Positions 12,009 to 22,759 of a DNA stretch of 64,000 nt are shown here, piece after piece. Source of the stretch: Ajuga chamaepitys (Eukaryota > Streptophyta > Magnoliopsida > Lamiales > Lamiaceae); the NCBI GenBank assembly GCA_958295605.1, contig OY282503.1, forward strand, positions 47,723,095 to 47,787,094, written 5' to 3'. The stretch's first letter is position 1. Every line of letters starts with the position of its first letter. The translations under genes and the position numbers were made by a program. The notes below the pieces were generated by a model. The model did not search any database and was not told the origin of the DNA. It was given only the letters and a program-made list of their open reading frames with translations.

Positions 12009-13567
12009 GTATGAGATCTTTATCTTATTTGTATGCTAGCCTCGTGTGTCTTTGGGTGTTGTTATCTGCCGCGAAATTATGTTGTCCATAAGACTGGGGA
12101 TCATTTCTTTTCCCTCATCAGACCAGTGGAATGTAGAGGTTTCATGTATTCGATTATTGATATTTTTTGGTGTTGTAGGACTAGTCTAATAGCTTATTTG
12201 CTGAATACAATGAGTTCTTTACTCTTTACCCGTGTGGATTTATGACAACGAAATATCATTATATTCCATGTATGTTAGTTGTTAATCTTTCAGAACATAA
12301 CAAGATAACTTTACAGTATGGGAAGGGATTCTAATTGTATGGCGGAAATTGAGCAATTGTACATTTCATCTAATCACGTTTTCACATCAATTAATTATGC
12401 CTACTCTTCTAGTTGCTCTAGCTTTTACAAAATTCTAGTATCGTATAGGATTTCACGGAAGACATCACTAATTATAAAGAGTTAGTATCCTGCTATTAGG
12501 TTCTCTCTCCAGTGATTGTGTTTTCTTGAGTGGTTTGAAGTGGTGGGCCATTGGTTCATGTTTCTATCCATAATGGTATGTATGTAGCACCTCTAAATAA
12601 GTTGCTGCCTATAGAGCATGCATATTCATGTTATTGTGTTTCAGCCAAACACGAGGATGAAGATGTATATAGTTGATCTCACATAATCTGATATTGGCAT
12701 CTCTTTACTTGGCATCTAAATTTTCCAATAATCCACTGTTTTGTTAGTATGTTGGCTTCGATCATTTACTTCTATAAATATAGGTCTACTTGCTTTTGGA
12801 GTTCTCGGTGACAGAACAGTAGGCACTCTGTTCCAATATTTTGGAGTTCTAAATGTTCCAATAATCCATTGAATGTCTTACGTCTTTTCCTGTTATTGAG
12901 ATTACTCATGTTCTCTTATTAAACATTCTTATAGGGTGGTCTAGAGAAGAATTCAAGCATGGATATTCCTGCATTGTCTTTTGTATCCAGAAAAGAGCCA
13001 TCTACATCTCTGGTGATGATGTATTTCAAGGAGGGAGGCGCAAGCAAATAACAACACAATCCTTCCATATGAAATTGATGTACTGTAGAAATTATAGTTG
13101 TATATGTTTTGAACATCTAATTGATGTGGATGTGATTGTTTGAACAAAATAATATGTTCAATAATTTACTTTTCCAATACTGGATATTTTATTCCTAAGA
13201 TAATTTTGTATCATACTGATTTCATCTTTAATTTGGGTGATTATTGTATTAATGGGGATTAAATCCAGAAATAAACTCATTTCTTATGATGATACAATGG
13301 TATAATGAGAAGAATTCTTGGCATTATTGTATTCTTTAATGAGGGTAATTGTAGCATTTTAACATGATGATCTTGAATGATTTTTAATGAGGATATCTCT
13401 GTATAACATGTAAAACAAGAATAATGATGGGATCTGTTTCCCGTCATTAATGACTTTTACCTAGAGAGGTAATAATGACAGGCCCTTGATAGATTTTTTT
13501 TGTCATTTTATGCTTTTAATGACAGTATTTTGAGCATTAATGATGGAATTTCCCATCATTATAACTC
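12009..13567. other. Rest of the CACTA-like interior, no clear gene
   Basis: Intron-like, T-rich sequence. An acceptor-like TTCTTATAG at about 12935 is followed by a short frame (GLEKNSSMDIPALSFVSRKE) that ends at TAA near 13050 and may be the last exon of another captured gene; it is not recognised. From about 13200 the sequence is subterminal repeats of the CACTA element. Confidence 0.4.
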
Positions 13568-13582
13568 ATTTTTCTTGTAGTG

Positions 13583-14076
13583 AAAGGATTAGTGAGCAAA
13601 TTCGTTGTGATAAATCTTATCTTATACAAACGTTATCATAGGAAGAACCGTGACAACAACTACGTCCTTATCGAAACTGAATCTTATATAAGCACGGAGA
13701 CACATGCACACACACACATGTGTAGCCTGTCGTACGAAAATTTTAACATCATTTTTAAAAACTAATATTTGCTTTACAAAAAAATATCAATATCTTATTA
13801 ACACCTCTAATTACAAAGTAGAACATAATACCTTTGTAAAACTAAATCTTTGAGGAAAACCCACATGCACGCACAAAAAGTGGACATCTAGCTTCCTGAT
13901 ATTAATTGAAAATTGAATAAATCCAGAATAATCAAACAAATATATAGAAACTTACCAAAATAAAATGATTTCTTATGTTTTTATTAAATAAATAATTTAT
14001 TTGCCTAATTCTACCTATTTCGCTTTTCAACCCATTGATTTCTCCAAACCTCTAAGAAACTTCATCCCATGGTTGC
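13583..14076. other. Non-coding spacer
   Basis: AT-rich, no gene seen. A short alternating ACACATGTGT-type palindrome with CA repeat lies at about 13700-13722. Confidence 0.4.
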
Positions 14077-14330
14077 CTAGCAGATTAACATATATGTACC
14101 ATTAAGTATTTTCTTCGACAGAGTATTCATATTATTTGCGATTGATGAAATTATTGTACTGTTATCGAGTTTCAAATTTTGAATTTCAAGGTCTGATGAA
14201 GTTTCAATGGGAGGCTGAAGTTTGCCATTAATGAAACAAAGCTTCCTTCTAGCACTGAAAGCAAACAACATAGACTTTTTCCAGGAGAGGTAATTAGTGT
14301 TGTGAGTGGATGACCCACAAGTGCATGAAA
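14077..14330 (-). pseudogene. Copia gag N-terminal fragment
   Basis: On the minus strand the translation reads TNYLSWKKSMLFAFSARRKL and CFINGKLQPP, the usual start of a Copia UBN2-type gag (compare SWMP..KRALSVKNKLALIDG in the left-edge element). It stops at TAG near 14077. No LTR, knuckle or pol follows, so this is an isolated fragment of about 80 codons. Confidence 0.65.
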
Positions 14331-14629
14331 TTGGATGCGGTGTTTCGATGCTCTTACGGTTGAACTGTTACCTCCTCTAAGGATTCCGGTGGCGAACTCG
14401 AACAATGAAAGGGCGGCGCAGAGTGGGCAGCGAGCGCTGCAGCGGAGGCAGCAGTAGGGGGCACTCAGGTTTGAAATAGCATAATAACAGTTGCACGCGG
14501 TGTTTTGTGTATGTGTGAAGCATGTATACAATGTGTGTGTGGCACTGCCCGATACAACATGGTACAGTTGTACCCCCAGAAGGTAGATATACGTTGTATT
14601 ATATATGCAGCGAATCATTTCAAATGTCG

Positions 14630-14700
14630 TATTGGCTGGGGTGGTAAAACTCTTGCACGCCCATTCACCCACCCTGGTTCGAGTCCATGCTGTGGAATAT
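14630..14700 (+). mobile_element. tRNA-derived SINE-like sequence
   Basis: Box A-like TGGCTGGGGTGG (14633-14644) and box B GGTTCGAGTCC (14676-14686) are spaced as in a RNA polymerase III promoter. The flanks cannot form a tRNA acceptor stem and there is no recognisable anticodon arm, so it is not a tRNA gene. SINE tail and target duplication were not found. Confidence 0.45.
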
Positions 14701-14703
14701 GTA

Positions 14704-14999
14704 CATATAAGAGAATAAAAATGAATCAAATTACTAGGTGTATGTTTGGTTTAGTTTAATGCCCACAGCCAACAGTGCCCCAGCCACCTCCAACCCCAAC
14801 CAAACATATCCTAGGTTGTGGAATGAGTTTCAACCCATATAAAATGCACGGACAATTTATAAGGATTTGAAATCTATTGATCATTTTAATTTTAACCATA
14901 TAAAAGAATAAGAATGAATCAAATTACTAGGTTGTGGAACGAGTTTCAACCCATATAAAATGCACAGACAATTTATAAGGATTTGAAATCTATTGATCA
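14704..14999. repeat. Direct duplication of about 103 bp, one copy interrupted by a MITE
   Basis: Copy one starts CATATAAGAGAATAAAAATG at 14704 and copy two CATATAAAAGAATAAGAATG at 14897. Both continue AATCAAATTACTAGGTTGTG and run to AAATCTATTGATCA. In copy one the sequence is split by a 74-bp insertion plus a repeated CTA; copy two is the uninterrupted form. Confidence 0.8.
14737..14810. mobile_element. 74-bp MITE, Harbinger type
   Basis: Terminal inverted repeats GGTGTATGTTTGGTT and, on the other strand, GATATGTTTGGTT, with CTA on both sides as a 3-bp target duplication. The neighbouring uninterrupted duplicate at 14897-14999 shows the empty site. The core TGTTTGGTT resembles the ends of the Harbinger element at 28255-35403. 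Confidence 0.7.
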
Positions 15000-15735
15000 G
15001 TTGGAATCTTTGAAAGCTCTGGAAATAAAATCTAGAGGAGCAAAAGTGATGGAATGTGAAGGGAGAAGGTTATATAGGAGGGAAGTGAGAAGTTGAAAAG
15101 ACGAAGTGAATTCTAGCCATTGGATGAGGAACGGTTGCAGGAATAAAAGTTGGCCATTGGATGAAGCTTCTCAGAGAAGTTTAAAGGTTGCTAAAGCATA
15201 TGCCGACACGTGGTGCATCGATGATGACAAGTGGCAGTTACATTACAGAAACGCGAAAAAAGAAGCGGGAAAAATCATTTCAGCGCGGATGTTTGAATCA
15301 ACGACCTGATGGCATCTCGCTGATCCAAAGGGGGTAGTTGTGAATACTTTGTCCACCTCAGTACGTTGACAAATATGGGGTGGTCGGACACGTCATCTGA
15401 AAGAGGACATGGAATGTGCAAAATGTGTTGACCTGTTAAAAAAGGTGCAAACGAGAAGTTAATATAGCGATCTTCAGAAGAAGGTTGTAGCTACGATCTT
15501 ACCATGACCGACCTCGTTCCCAGAGCGTCGGAGCAGTGCAGGCCGCTCCCCCGAATCATGTCACACCAAAGCAACCTCAGTTGTTTTCTCTGTCGCGAGC
15601 TCTAATAAAGTGTGCAGACAATGACAAATGTTTTTGAAATAAGCTTTGCATGCATGACACATGGCGGACATGCCCTCTTACATGACCTTGATGGGACACT
15701 TACGATTTGAAAGACTCATAATGACATTTCCCACC
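15000..15735. other. Spacer, possible upstream region of the RING gene
   Basis: No gene recognised; an open frame of about 67 codons near 15106-15309 has no known motif. The sequence contains ABRE/G-box-like ACACGTGG (near 15208) and GACACGTCA (near 15387) on the side facing the gene at 16022, which would fit distal promoter elements. Confidence 0.3.
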
Positions 15736-15745
15736 AATTTTAGCC

Positions 15746-15755
15746 CTATAAATAG
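15746..15755 (+). promoter_or_regulatory. TATA box candidate of the RING-finger gene
   Basis: CTATAAATAG, about 270 bases before the ATG at 16022. A possible 5'-UTR intron ends at TTCCTGCAG directly before CCCATATGAACC. Confidence 0.4.
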
Positions 15756-16021
15756 ATGAACTTGTATCAAAGAAGGATATGCGAAAAATAGTAAGAGAAA
15801 GTTCTGAGAAAAAAGAGCATGAACTTGTGAAATATTTCTAATCACCTTGTAAGAGGAATTATGATTGCAAATAGAGTGACATTCTAGCCTGCATGGCTAT
15901 TTCTCTTTGTTTTCTTTAACTTGGTTGTGGTAATTATGTGAGATATATACATATATAAACAACCACGTCAACAAAGTAAACCACGTAATCCTCACACATT
16001 CACAGTATTCCTGCAGCCCAT

Positions 16022-16801
16022 ATGAACCAACGGAAGCATGTTGTTAGAAGATACAAAAGTGGACGAAAAGTTTATAGGGATGATGAAAGCAGTGAGAGTA
16101 ATAATAATTCAGAAGAAAATAAGATTTTGGAGGGTTATTATGATAGGGATAAGCATCGCCGCGAAGACTGCTGCCCTATTTGCCTTGATGATTTCAATAT
16201 TGCATGCAGGACTACCGGTGGACATTGCTTTTGTGGTTCCTCCTCTCTCAATCTAAGGAATCCATTTACATTTTATTTATTTATTTTCCGTTCTTTGTAT
16301 ATTAAATTGGGTAAAACATGGCTTTTAATGTGCATTGTTTGTCCGTAAAAATATTAGATATATAGCTTCATTTTCGAATGATTTCGTTGGGAGAAAATCA
16401 AGGGACTTCATGTGTTTCTTTGGGTAGTTACACTAGAGATATACACCAAGTAGTGTATTCGCCATAGATATATGTGGGTGTGTGTGAATGACTGAATGTG
16501 TTTATTTAGACAGTATATGAGCTACATGGTGTATATCTCCGGTGTAGCAAGAAATAAACCGTTTCTCTTTTGCATCTTCTTTGGCCAAGAGGAGAAAATT
16601 GCTATTACAGCTTTGCTATTATATTAGTGAATTAGGGGTTAGATAAAGCTAAATCAATCTGAAAAACTAGGCCTAATTTGGCTATCTTATAATTGGTCTG
16701 GTCCTTTTGCAGGGTCCTGCATTTTGCGGGTATGGGGTTACTCATCAAAAGTTAAACCATGCAAGTGCCCTATGTTTGGCTGCATTATCTCTGGCTTCTG
16801 A
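16022..16801 (+). pseudogene. RING-finger gene (RNF170-like), truncated and missing a zinc ligand
   Basis: Family role: RING proteins act as E3 ubiquitin ligases. Exon one, 16022-16235, encodes a basic N-terminus (MNQRKHVVRRYKSGRKVYRD), an acidic Ser/Asn stretch and CCPICLDDF...CRTTGGHCFCG. Donor G|GTTCCT; acceptor TTTTGCAG at 16712. Exon two, 16713-16801, restores the frame as GSCILRVWGY...PCKCPMFGC and then hits TGA. The spliced product would be 100 residues. In related proteins the loop before the His reads like QTNCGH; here it is RTTGGH, so one zinc-binding Cys is replaced by Gly. After the stop, in another frame, EVVEMLNNIELYNLIGADTK continues the family's similarity to a donor at 16892. 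I read it as a decayed gene, though a short expressed form cannot be excluded. Confidence 0.6.
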
Positions 16802-16892
16802 GTCATCGGGAAGGAGAAGTTGTTGAAATGCTTAACAACATCGAACTATATAATCTCATAGGTGCAGACACCAAGCCTGACCTCATTGAGGT

Positions 16893-19366
16893 GTGTTGGA
16901 TATTTTCAGCTGCTTGCATTCATGGAAACTAATGCCTTATTCGCCTTACCATGCCCTATTCGCCACTTCTGTTTAAAGTAATTGGCCTCTACGAGTTGGT
17001 AAAATAATACTGCTTCATTACGTGTACTTTTGAGCTTTTATATTTAGTAACAAATCGAAAGTGATGCTTCACTATCCTAAACATAACAATTGAAGTGTAA
17101 TATACCTTATTGAGCTAGCGACATGATGCAGATTTGTGTCGTTTGAAATAGTATATTCTTTATAATGCATGAGCAAGTCACCTATGTTCGGCCTTATTTT
17201 TAGTTAGAGATTTGGTAGGGCGAAAAGAAAAAAAAAAAAAAGAAGTTTTCAGTTGTCAAGAAATCAAATAATTTTGAGGTCTCATATCTTCACTTTCTCG
17301 TGCAGAAACTACACAAATCTTGACTGTGTTCTGTGTTATTTACAGAAGTATGTCAATTTTTTATTAATGACATACATTCTTGCATTTCACGCTGAAAGCT
17401 GCAACACTGCCACTAAAACTCAACTCACTGATGCCACAAGTTTCAGATCCTTTATTCATAGTTGCACTGGTGAAAGTTGATAACATAAAATGTTGCTGCT
17501 TCATTACTTTATATAGTTATGGTAAGTCTGATCAAACACTGATCAATGGTATCTGTGAAGAGATTACTCTTTGGGCTTTTCTATCGGAATGCCTCAAAGG
17601 TCACATCACATAGTAGATTGTACAGATTTAAGTGGATTTCATGATTTATTATGAGAAGCACCTTGTATCAATACAATATGTTTTAGGGATGGCATGCAAC
17701 TTTGTTTTGACACCATGGTGTATCTGATCCATAAGAAATGCGATTTTGACTCGTTCTCATTTGGTACGTTGTTGGTTAGTATTGCAAGTTGCGAGTGTCT
17801 GGTTATTCTAAAACATGCACTGGTGCATCACAGGATTGGTGGGAATTATATTTTTGTTCCTTCCTTTGAATCAATTATTTTGCAATTTTGAATTACTGAA
17901 ATTCCTTTCTTTTTGCTTGTCGAGGATGGAGCAGTTGGTGTTTTAGTTTTGACTTATTCCAAATTGATGGGGAACAAATTACACTTAATTTTTTTGTTTT
18001 TGAGATTTTGATGAAGCTTGAAATTGTTGTTGATGTTTATTTTATGCCTTGTCTAATTGTAAACATATTAATTGACGGATATTGAGTCTATGCCTCTAGT
18101 TATGCACGATTGATTGATAAAAAAATTTTGTCTATCGGGTCTAGGTCTGGTCGGGTTTGAGTCAGTTCAGGTTTTTGGAATCATATTTTGACAAAATTAA
18201 CTATAATTTTATACATTTTTCAACAACGCTGATTCTTGAAGAAGCAAAAAAAGATTAAATCATAAGAAATAATTTTGAGAAAAATCCATAGAGTAGAAGA
18301 TCGAGTATTTTGTTGGGTACCTGATCCGAAACGCGACCTGAGCACACTCTAGTTACCGATGTTGATTATTGTTTGTCGTGGATAGTGGCATATGGTATTG
18401 CCGCACACCTGATCAATCAATCTGTGTGTAATGCTACATTTTTTGTAAACTATAATTAGGTGCATGCGTTTCATGTTTAACCCTTTTGTTTTGTATTTCT
18501 TATTTTATTTTGAGCATTTTTAAATGATTATAATGGAGAAATATTTAGAGAATAAATCAACATATTACTTCTATTATAGATTAATATACATTTATGTTAT
18601 TAATTTTGATGTAGATAAGTGTAACTGACCGTTTTCCAAAAATAACCAATTTCATATAACTTATTGCAAGGAATTGCAACAGTTGTGCCCGTCAAGTATA
18701 GGGGATGACATATTTATAATCGTTATGTTTTGGGGAGGTAATTTTTGTCCATTAAGTAACCAACTCGAGCAATTGTTACCCAAAACTCGCCGGAATTCAC
18801 TAAAATTCACTTATCAGGTACACGTGCCTGGCGAGTTTAAGAATTATGACTATTGACACCTACATGGAATCCTAGTTGGCTCCAACGTGGCTGTCAAATT
18901 GGGGGGAAAAGGTGAAAAAAAAACATAACAGGCAGAAAATTAAAACATTAGTGAAGAAGAAGAAGAAGAAGAAGAAGAAGAAGAAGAAGAAGAAAGTGAA
19001 GATTCCTAATTTGATGGGTGTCGATTGACCTTAAATATTGGTCATTTTGAAACAATTTTAATATTGTATTGCTACTAGATTTTGTGATTGTGTTTTGTTT
19101 GCAATTATTGAGAATTTTACAGCCCTTAATTGCACATAATCATAGTTTGGTTTTATAGTGAACTTGTAGTTTGATTGTCATTTAAAGGCTGAAATCATTG
19201 TGCCTTTTTTGGATTGGTTATAATGGCACAATTTGACTTGGTTTAATGATATATTGTGTTCGTCCGTTGAGATTTTTGTAGCTATGATATATTGCACGCC
19301 TTCATTGGCAACTTCAATATGACTTAGTAGCACATTCTGGCTTAGTTAACATATTGCATGATGATA
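16893..19366. other. Spacer without recognisable genes
   Basis: Only short frames with no known motif. There is a poly-A run near 17229 and a GAA microsatellite at 18953-18994. The expected membrane and C-terminal exons of an RNF170-like gene were not found here. Confidence 0.4.
18953..18994. repeat. (GAA)14 microsatellite
   Basis: Uninterrupted GAA trinucleotide repeat of about 42 bases. Confidence 0.95.
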
Positions 19367-20609
19367 GGTAGGAAATTATGCATTAATTTAGATGTTAAAA
19401 TTGCATTTTTATTGCACTTATCATTTTTCTAGTGATGTGATTTTGTTTGTTGAAATTATTTGATTGCTCTTTTAGTGTGTAATTTAATAGACATGAAGGT
19501 TTTTTGTATCAAGAAGAAGGGGCACGTATTGGGTTTGCCCTGACATTAGGCGACTTGGTGTCAAGCCCAACCCACATCAAGATCGCCGAAGTGAAGAGTG
19601 GGTCATGACTAATTTATGTTGATGGTTTTGGGTATTACAGAGAGAAAGGACCGAGGCTCATATTCGATAAGACTAAATAAAAGACCCACGTGGGCTTTTG
19701 TTTGGGGAGAATATTGAAAAATTCAGCGGCCTTTTATGGTTGAAGGAAGAGAAAGCCCACGAAAAGAGATTATTTAAAGAGGTGAAGGAACATAATTGAG
19801 GTATGTTGAACATTGGAGAGGAACTGCTACAAGGAGGCACAAGGATCGAGAGTCAACTCGTCTTCATTTCTTTAGTTTCTGTATTTAAATTCATTTTGGA
19901 TATTTTATTTATATTTTTGAACACCGATATATGCGGCTAGTCGTTTAATTTCGGTCCCTAGTCGATGTTCGAACTCTAGTTTGATTGACTTGTAATTCTT
20001 ACGCTGACTATTTCCGGATTATGTTTTTGAACTATTTATGTTGTTTGGGTTAATTGTTTATTTTATATGTGGATTGTTAATTTAGATTGACCACCTACTT
20101 TAGTTGACCGCATATTTACAGCTAGGGTATTATCATAATACGTAATTGTTGTGACTTTATTCCCATTGGAAGCGAACAGTGAATTAAATCATTAGATAAC
20201 ATATATCGGGGTTAATTGGACCGAGCTTGTGAGTAGGGATAATTCTAATCAGCAGAGATTATAGTTGATTTAGGGGTTGAAGTTCTAGGACAAATTTAAG
20301 GGTAGTTGCATTAATTACAAGGGTTAATCGGACTAGGGGGATAACTAGATTAAGGGCTAGGATCTTTTATTTATTTGATTTAAATCACTTTTATCGCTTA
20401 TTTTCAACGTCTACTATATTGATACTTTATTAAGATAAATCAAATCAAACTCCCTCCTTTTATGTGTTTGTACGTTTTCATTTAATAGATACATAAAACA
20501 CGATAAATCAGACTGCTCCTTCTAGGTTCAACCCTTACTTACCACTTCTACAAATTAGATGAGAGAAGTTAAGGATAGTAATTTTACATGTCTCGACAGC
20601 ACGGTCATA
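19367..20609 (+). repeat. Large direct repeat, copy 1 (LTR- or leader-like)
   Basis: Begins GGTAGGAAATTATGCATTAA and ends CTCGACAGCACGGTCATA. It contains a TATA-like TTATTTAAAGAGG, followed about 90 bases on by CTCGTCTTCATTTCTTTAG, and long U5- or leader-like non-coding sequence. No coding frame. The second copy follows after 13 bases. Relative to copy 2 it carries an extra block of about 45 bases (around 19525-19565) and lacks about 120 bases near 20240. Confidence 0.8.
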
Positions 20610-20622
20610 ATTTGAGTAGATT

Positions 20623-21970
20623 GGTAGAAAATTGTGCATTAATTTGGATATTAAGATTGCATTCTTTTTTTAATTTTGGTTATTGCACTTATCATTTTTC
20701 TACCTATGTGATTTTCTTTGTCCGAATTACTTGATTGCTCTTTTAGTGTGTATTTAATAAGATTGAAGATTTTTCGGATTAAGACGAAGTGACACGTAAG
20801 CCCAACCCATATCAAGATCACCGAAGTGAAGAGTGGGCTATGACTAATTTATGTTTGATGGTTTTTGGGCATCAAGGAGAGTAATGATTGAGGCCCATAG
20901 TCGATAGGTTTATATAAAAGGCCCACATGGGCTTTTCTTTTTGGGAGAATATTGAAAAAAACAGCGGCCTTTTATGGTTGAAGGAAGAGAAAGCCCAAGA
21001 AAAAAGATTATTTAAAGAGGTGAAGGAACATAATTGAGGTACGTTGAACATTGGAGAGGAACTGCTACAAGGTGGCGCAAGGACCGAGAGTCTACTCGTC
21101 TTCATTTCTTTAGTTTCTGTTTTTAAATTCATTTTGGATATTTTATTTATATTTTTGAACACCGATATGTGCGGTTAGTCGTTTAATTTCGGTACCTAGT
21201 CGATGTTCGAACTCTAGTTTGATTGACTTGTAATTCTTATGCTGACTATTTCAGGATTATGTTTTTGAACTATTTATGTTGTTTGGTTTAATTGTTTATT
21301 TTATATGTGGATTGTTAATTTAGATTGACGACCTACTTTAGTTGACCGCATATTTACAGCTAGGGTATTATCATAATATGTAATTGTTGTGACTTTATTC
21401 CCATTGAAAGCGAACAGTGAATTAATTGACGAGATAACATAAATCGAGGTTAATTGGTCTGAGCTTGTGAGTCCAATACTTTGTCTACCCTATCATCCTG
21501 ATGCTTTAAGCGTTTAGCTAATTAGATCTAGAGATTGTTCTAACTTGTTTGGTTAGATAGATTAATCAAATAACTTATTTTGGTTAATGAAATTAAGGGA
21601 TAATTCGAATCAGCAGAGCTTATTGTGGATTTAGGGGTAGAAGTTTCTAGGACTAATTTAAGTGTAGTTGCATTAATTACAAGGGTTAATCAGATTAGAG
21701 GGATAACTAGATTAGGGGCTGAGATCTTTTATTTATCTGATATAAATCACTTTTATCGCGTGTTTTCAATTCTTCTTCTAGATTGATAGTTAATTAGGAT
21801 AAATCAAATCAAACTCCCCCATTTTATGTTCTTGTTCGTTTCATTTAATTAATACATAAAACACGATAAATTGGACTGCTCATCGTGGGATCAATTCTAA
21901 CTTACCACTTCTACAAATTAGAATAGAGAAGTTAGGATACTAATTTTACGTGCCTCGACAGCAGGTCATA
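20623..21970 (+). repeat. Large direct repeat, copy 2
   Basis: Begins GGTAGAAAATTGTGCATTAA and ends CTCGACAGCAGGTCATA. Nearly collinear with copy 1, about nine bases in ten matching by eye. It has a private block CCAATACTTTGTCTACCC...AATGAAATTAAG (about 21473-21598). The strand is given by the TATA-like and leader-like order, which is an inference. Confidence 0.8.
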
Positions 21971-22596
21971 TGATATTTTGCATGCCTCCATTGACAACTT
22001 CAAATGGTTTACAAACACAACATTTATTAATCAACAATTGCAAAGATTAAAATGTCCTTAAAAAAAAACTTTGCAAGCTTGCAATGACATTTCGTTTTGT
22101 TACAAAATGTTAATTACCAATAAAACAGACACTAAACCTTCCAATTCATAATTCCTCTCATATTCTTAAAGAATATGTCTTTTGTTTCCAACCACACTAA
22201 CATCCCCCAATTTTATCCAAATCATCACAGAAAAACAGAGCAACACAAGTGCCACAAACATTTTTTTCAGTAAATTAATACGGTGTGTAAGTTGGGTGTT
22301 CGTCCTTCTCAGCTGCTTATTTTGCTCCTTCGATAGTGTTAATCCTTCTTATTAAGCCCGTAAAGATGGCCCTAGCTCTTTGGCATAGGGGAAGATCTTC
22401 CCACTGGAAAAAAGGTACACCCACCTTGCTGTTTTTTTGTTGACAAAAAATAGAGCATTATCAATGGTGATTGAAACAGAGCAAAGTTGACAGACAAGTT
22501 TTGCAAACCTAAAAAAATCAACAATAAAATGCTTCAACTTTCTCCTCACTAACAAAATAAAGATACTTTGGACAAAATTTAGATGAATATACTTAC
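21971..22596. other. Spacer with possible second exon of the GRF-finger remnant
   Basis: A minus-strand stretch at about 22352-22550 begins after an acceptor-like TTTTGTTAG with GAGAAAGTTGAAGCATTTT. This would fit a downstream exon of the GRF gene, but the frame is stopped at once. Nothing else is seen. Confidence 0.3.
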
Positions 22597-22710
22597 ATTA
22601 TATGCTAGGCAAGACCGAAAATGCCTCCCAGGGTATGAATCGGTCCATGAGGTACGTATTACAACCATAATCCCGCAGTAGCAGTTTACATTGCGCTCCA
22701 CGTGCGACAT
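22597..22710 (-). pseudogene. GRF-type zinc-finger exon
   Basis: ATG at 22710 on the minus strand; 38 codons end at splice donor AAT|GTAAGTA. The translation contains CYCGIMVVIRTSWTDSYPGR followed by HFRSC, matching the GRF finger pattern (CxCG, Ser-x-Thr, NPGR-like, x-FxxC). GRF fingers bind nucleic acid and in plants often occur alone in small proteins. The normal Asn before PGR is Tyr here. No intact downstream exon was found, so I treat it as a remnant; a small spliced gene remains possible. Confidence 0.5.
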
Positions 22711-22759
22711 TGTTGTAGATGATGCTTTTGCAGAGGAAAAGATAGTGTGACGTTTTGAA

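Larger units (their letters stand above)
9965..13582. mobile_element. CACTA-like transposon carrying host gene fragments
   Basis: The right end reads ATTTTTCTTGTAGTG at 13568-13582, the reverse complement of a typical CACTA terminus (CACTACAAGAAAAAT). Just inside it, motifs such as CCCGTCATTAATGAC, TTCCCATCAT and TTTAATGAGG recur in both orientations, as in subterminal arrays of En/Spm elements. Related motifs (CCATCATTAAAAG, TTAATGAGG) recur at 10005-10065, placing the left end near 9965, but a clean left CACTA terminus is not visible. No transposase was found. The interior holds gene-derived exons (10330-10560 and 11510-12008), so it resembles a Pack-CACTA. The right terminus is well supported, the left border is not. 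Confidence 0.5.

Noticed and set aside
14630..14700. tRNA gene
   Set aside because: Boxes A and B are present but no acceptor or anticodon stem forms; a SINE-like element fits better.
14172..14729. 185-residue minus-strand protein
   Set aside because: Crosses the SINE-like unit and a Copia gag fragment in the wrong frame; the gag frame next to it is the meaningful one.
19367..21970. Centromeric-type satellite
   Set aside because: Only two long copies with TATA- and leader-like content; no short tandem monomer.
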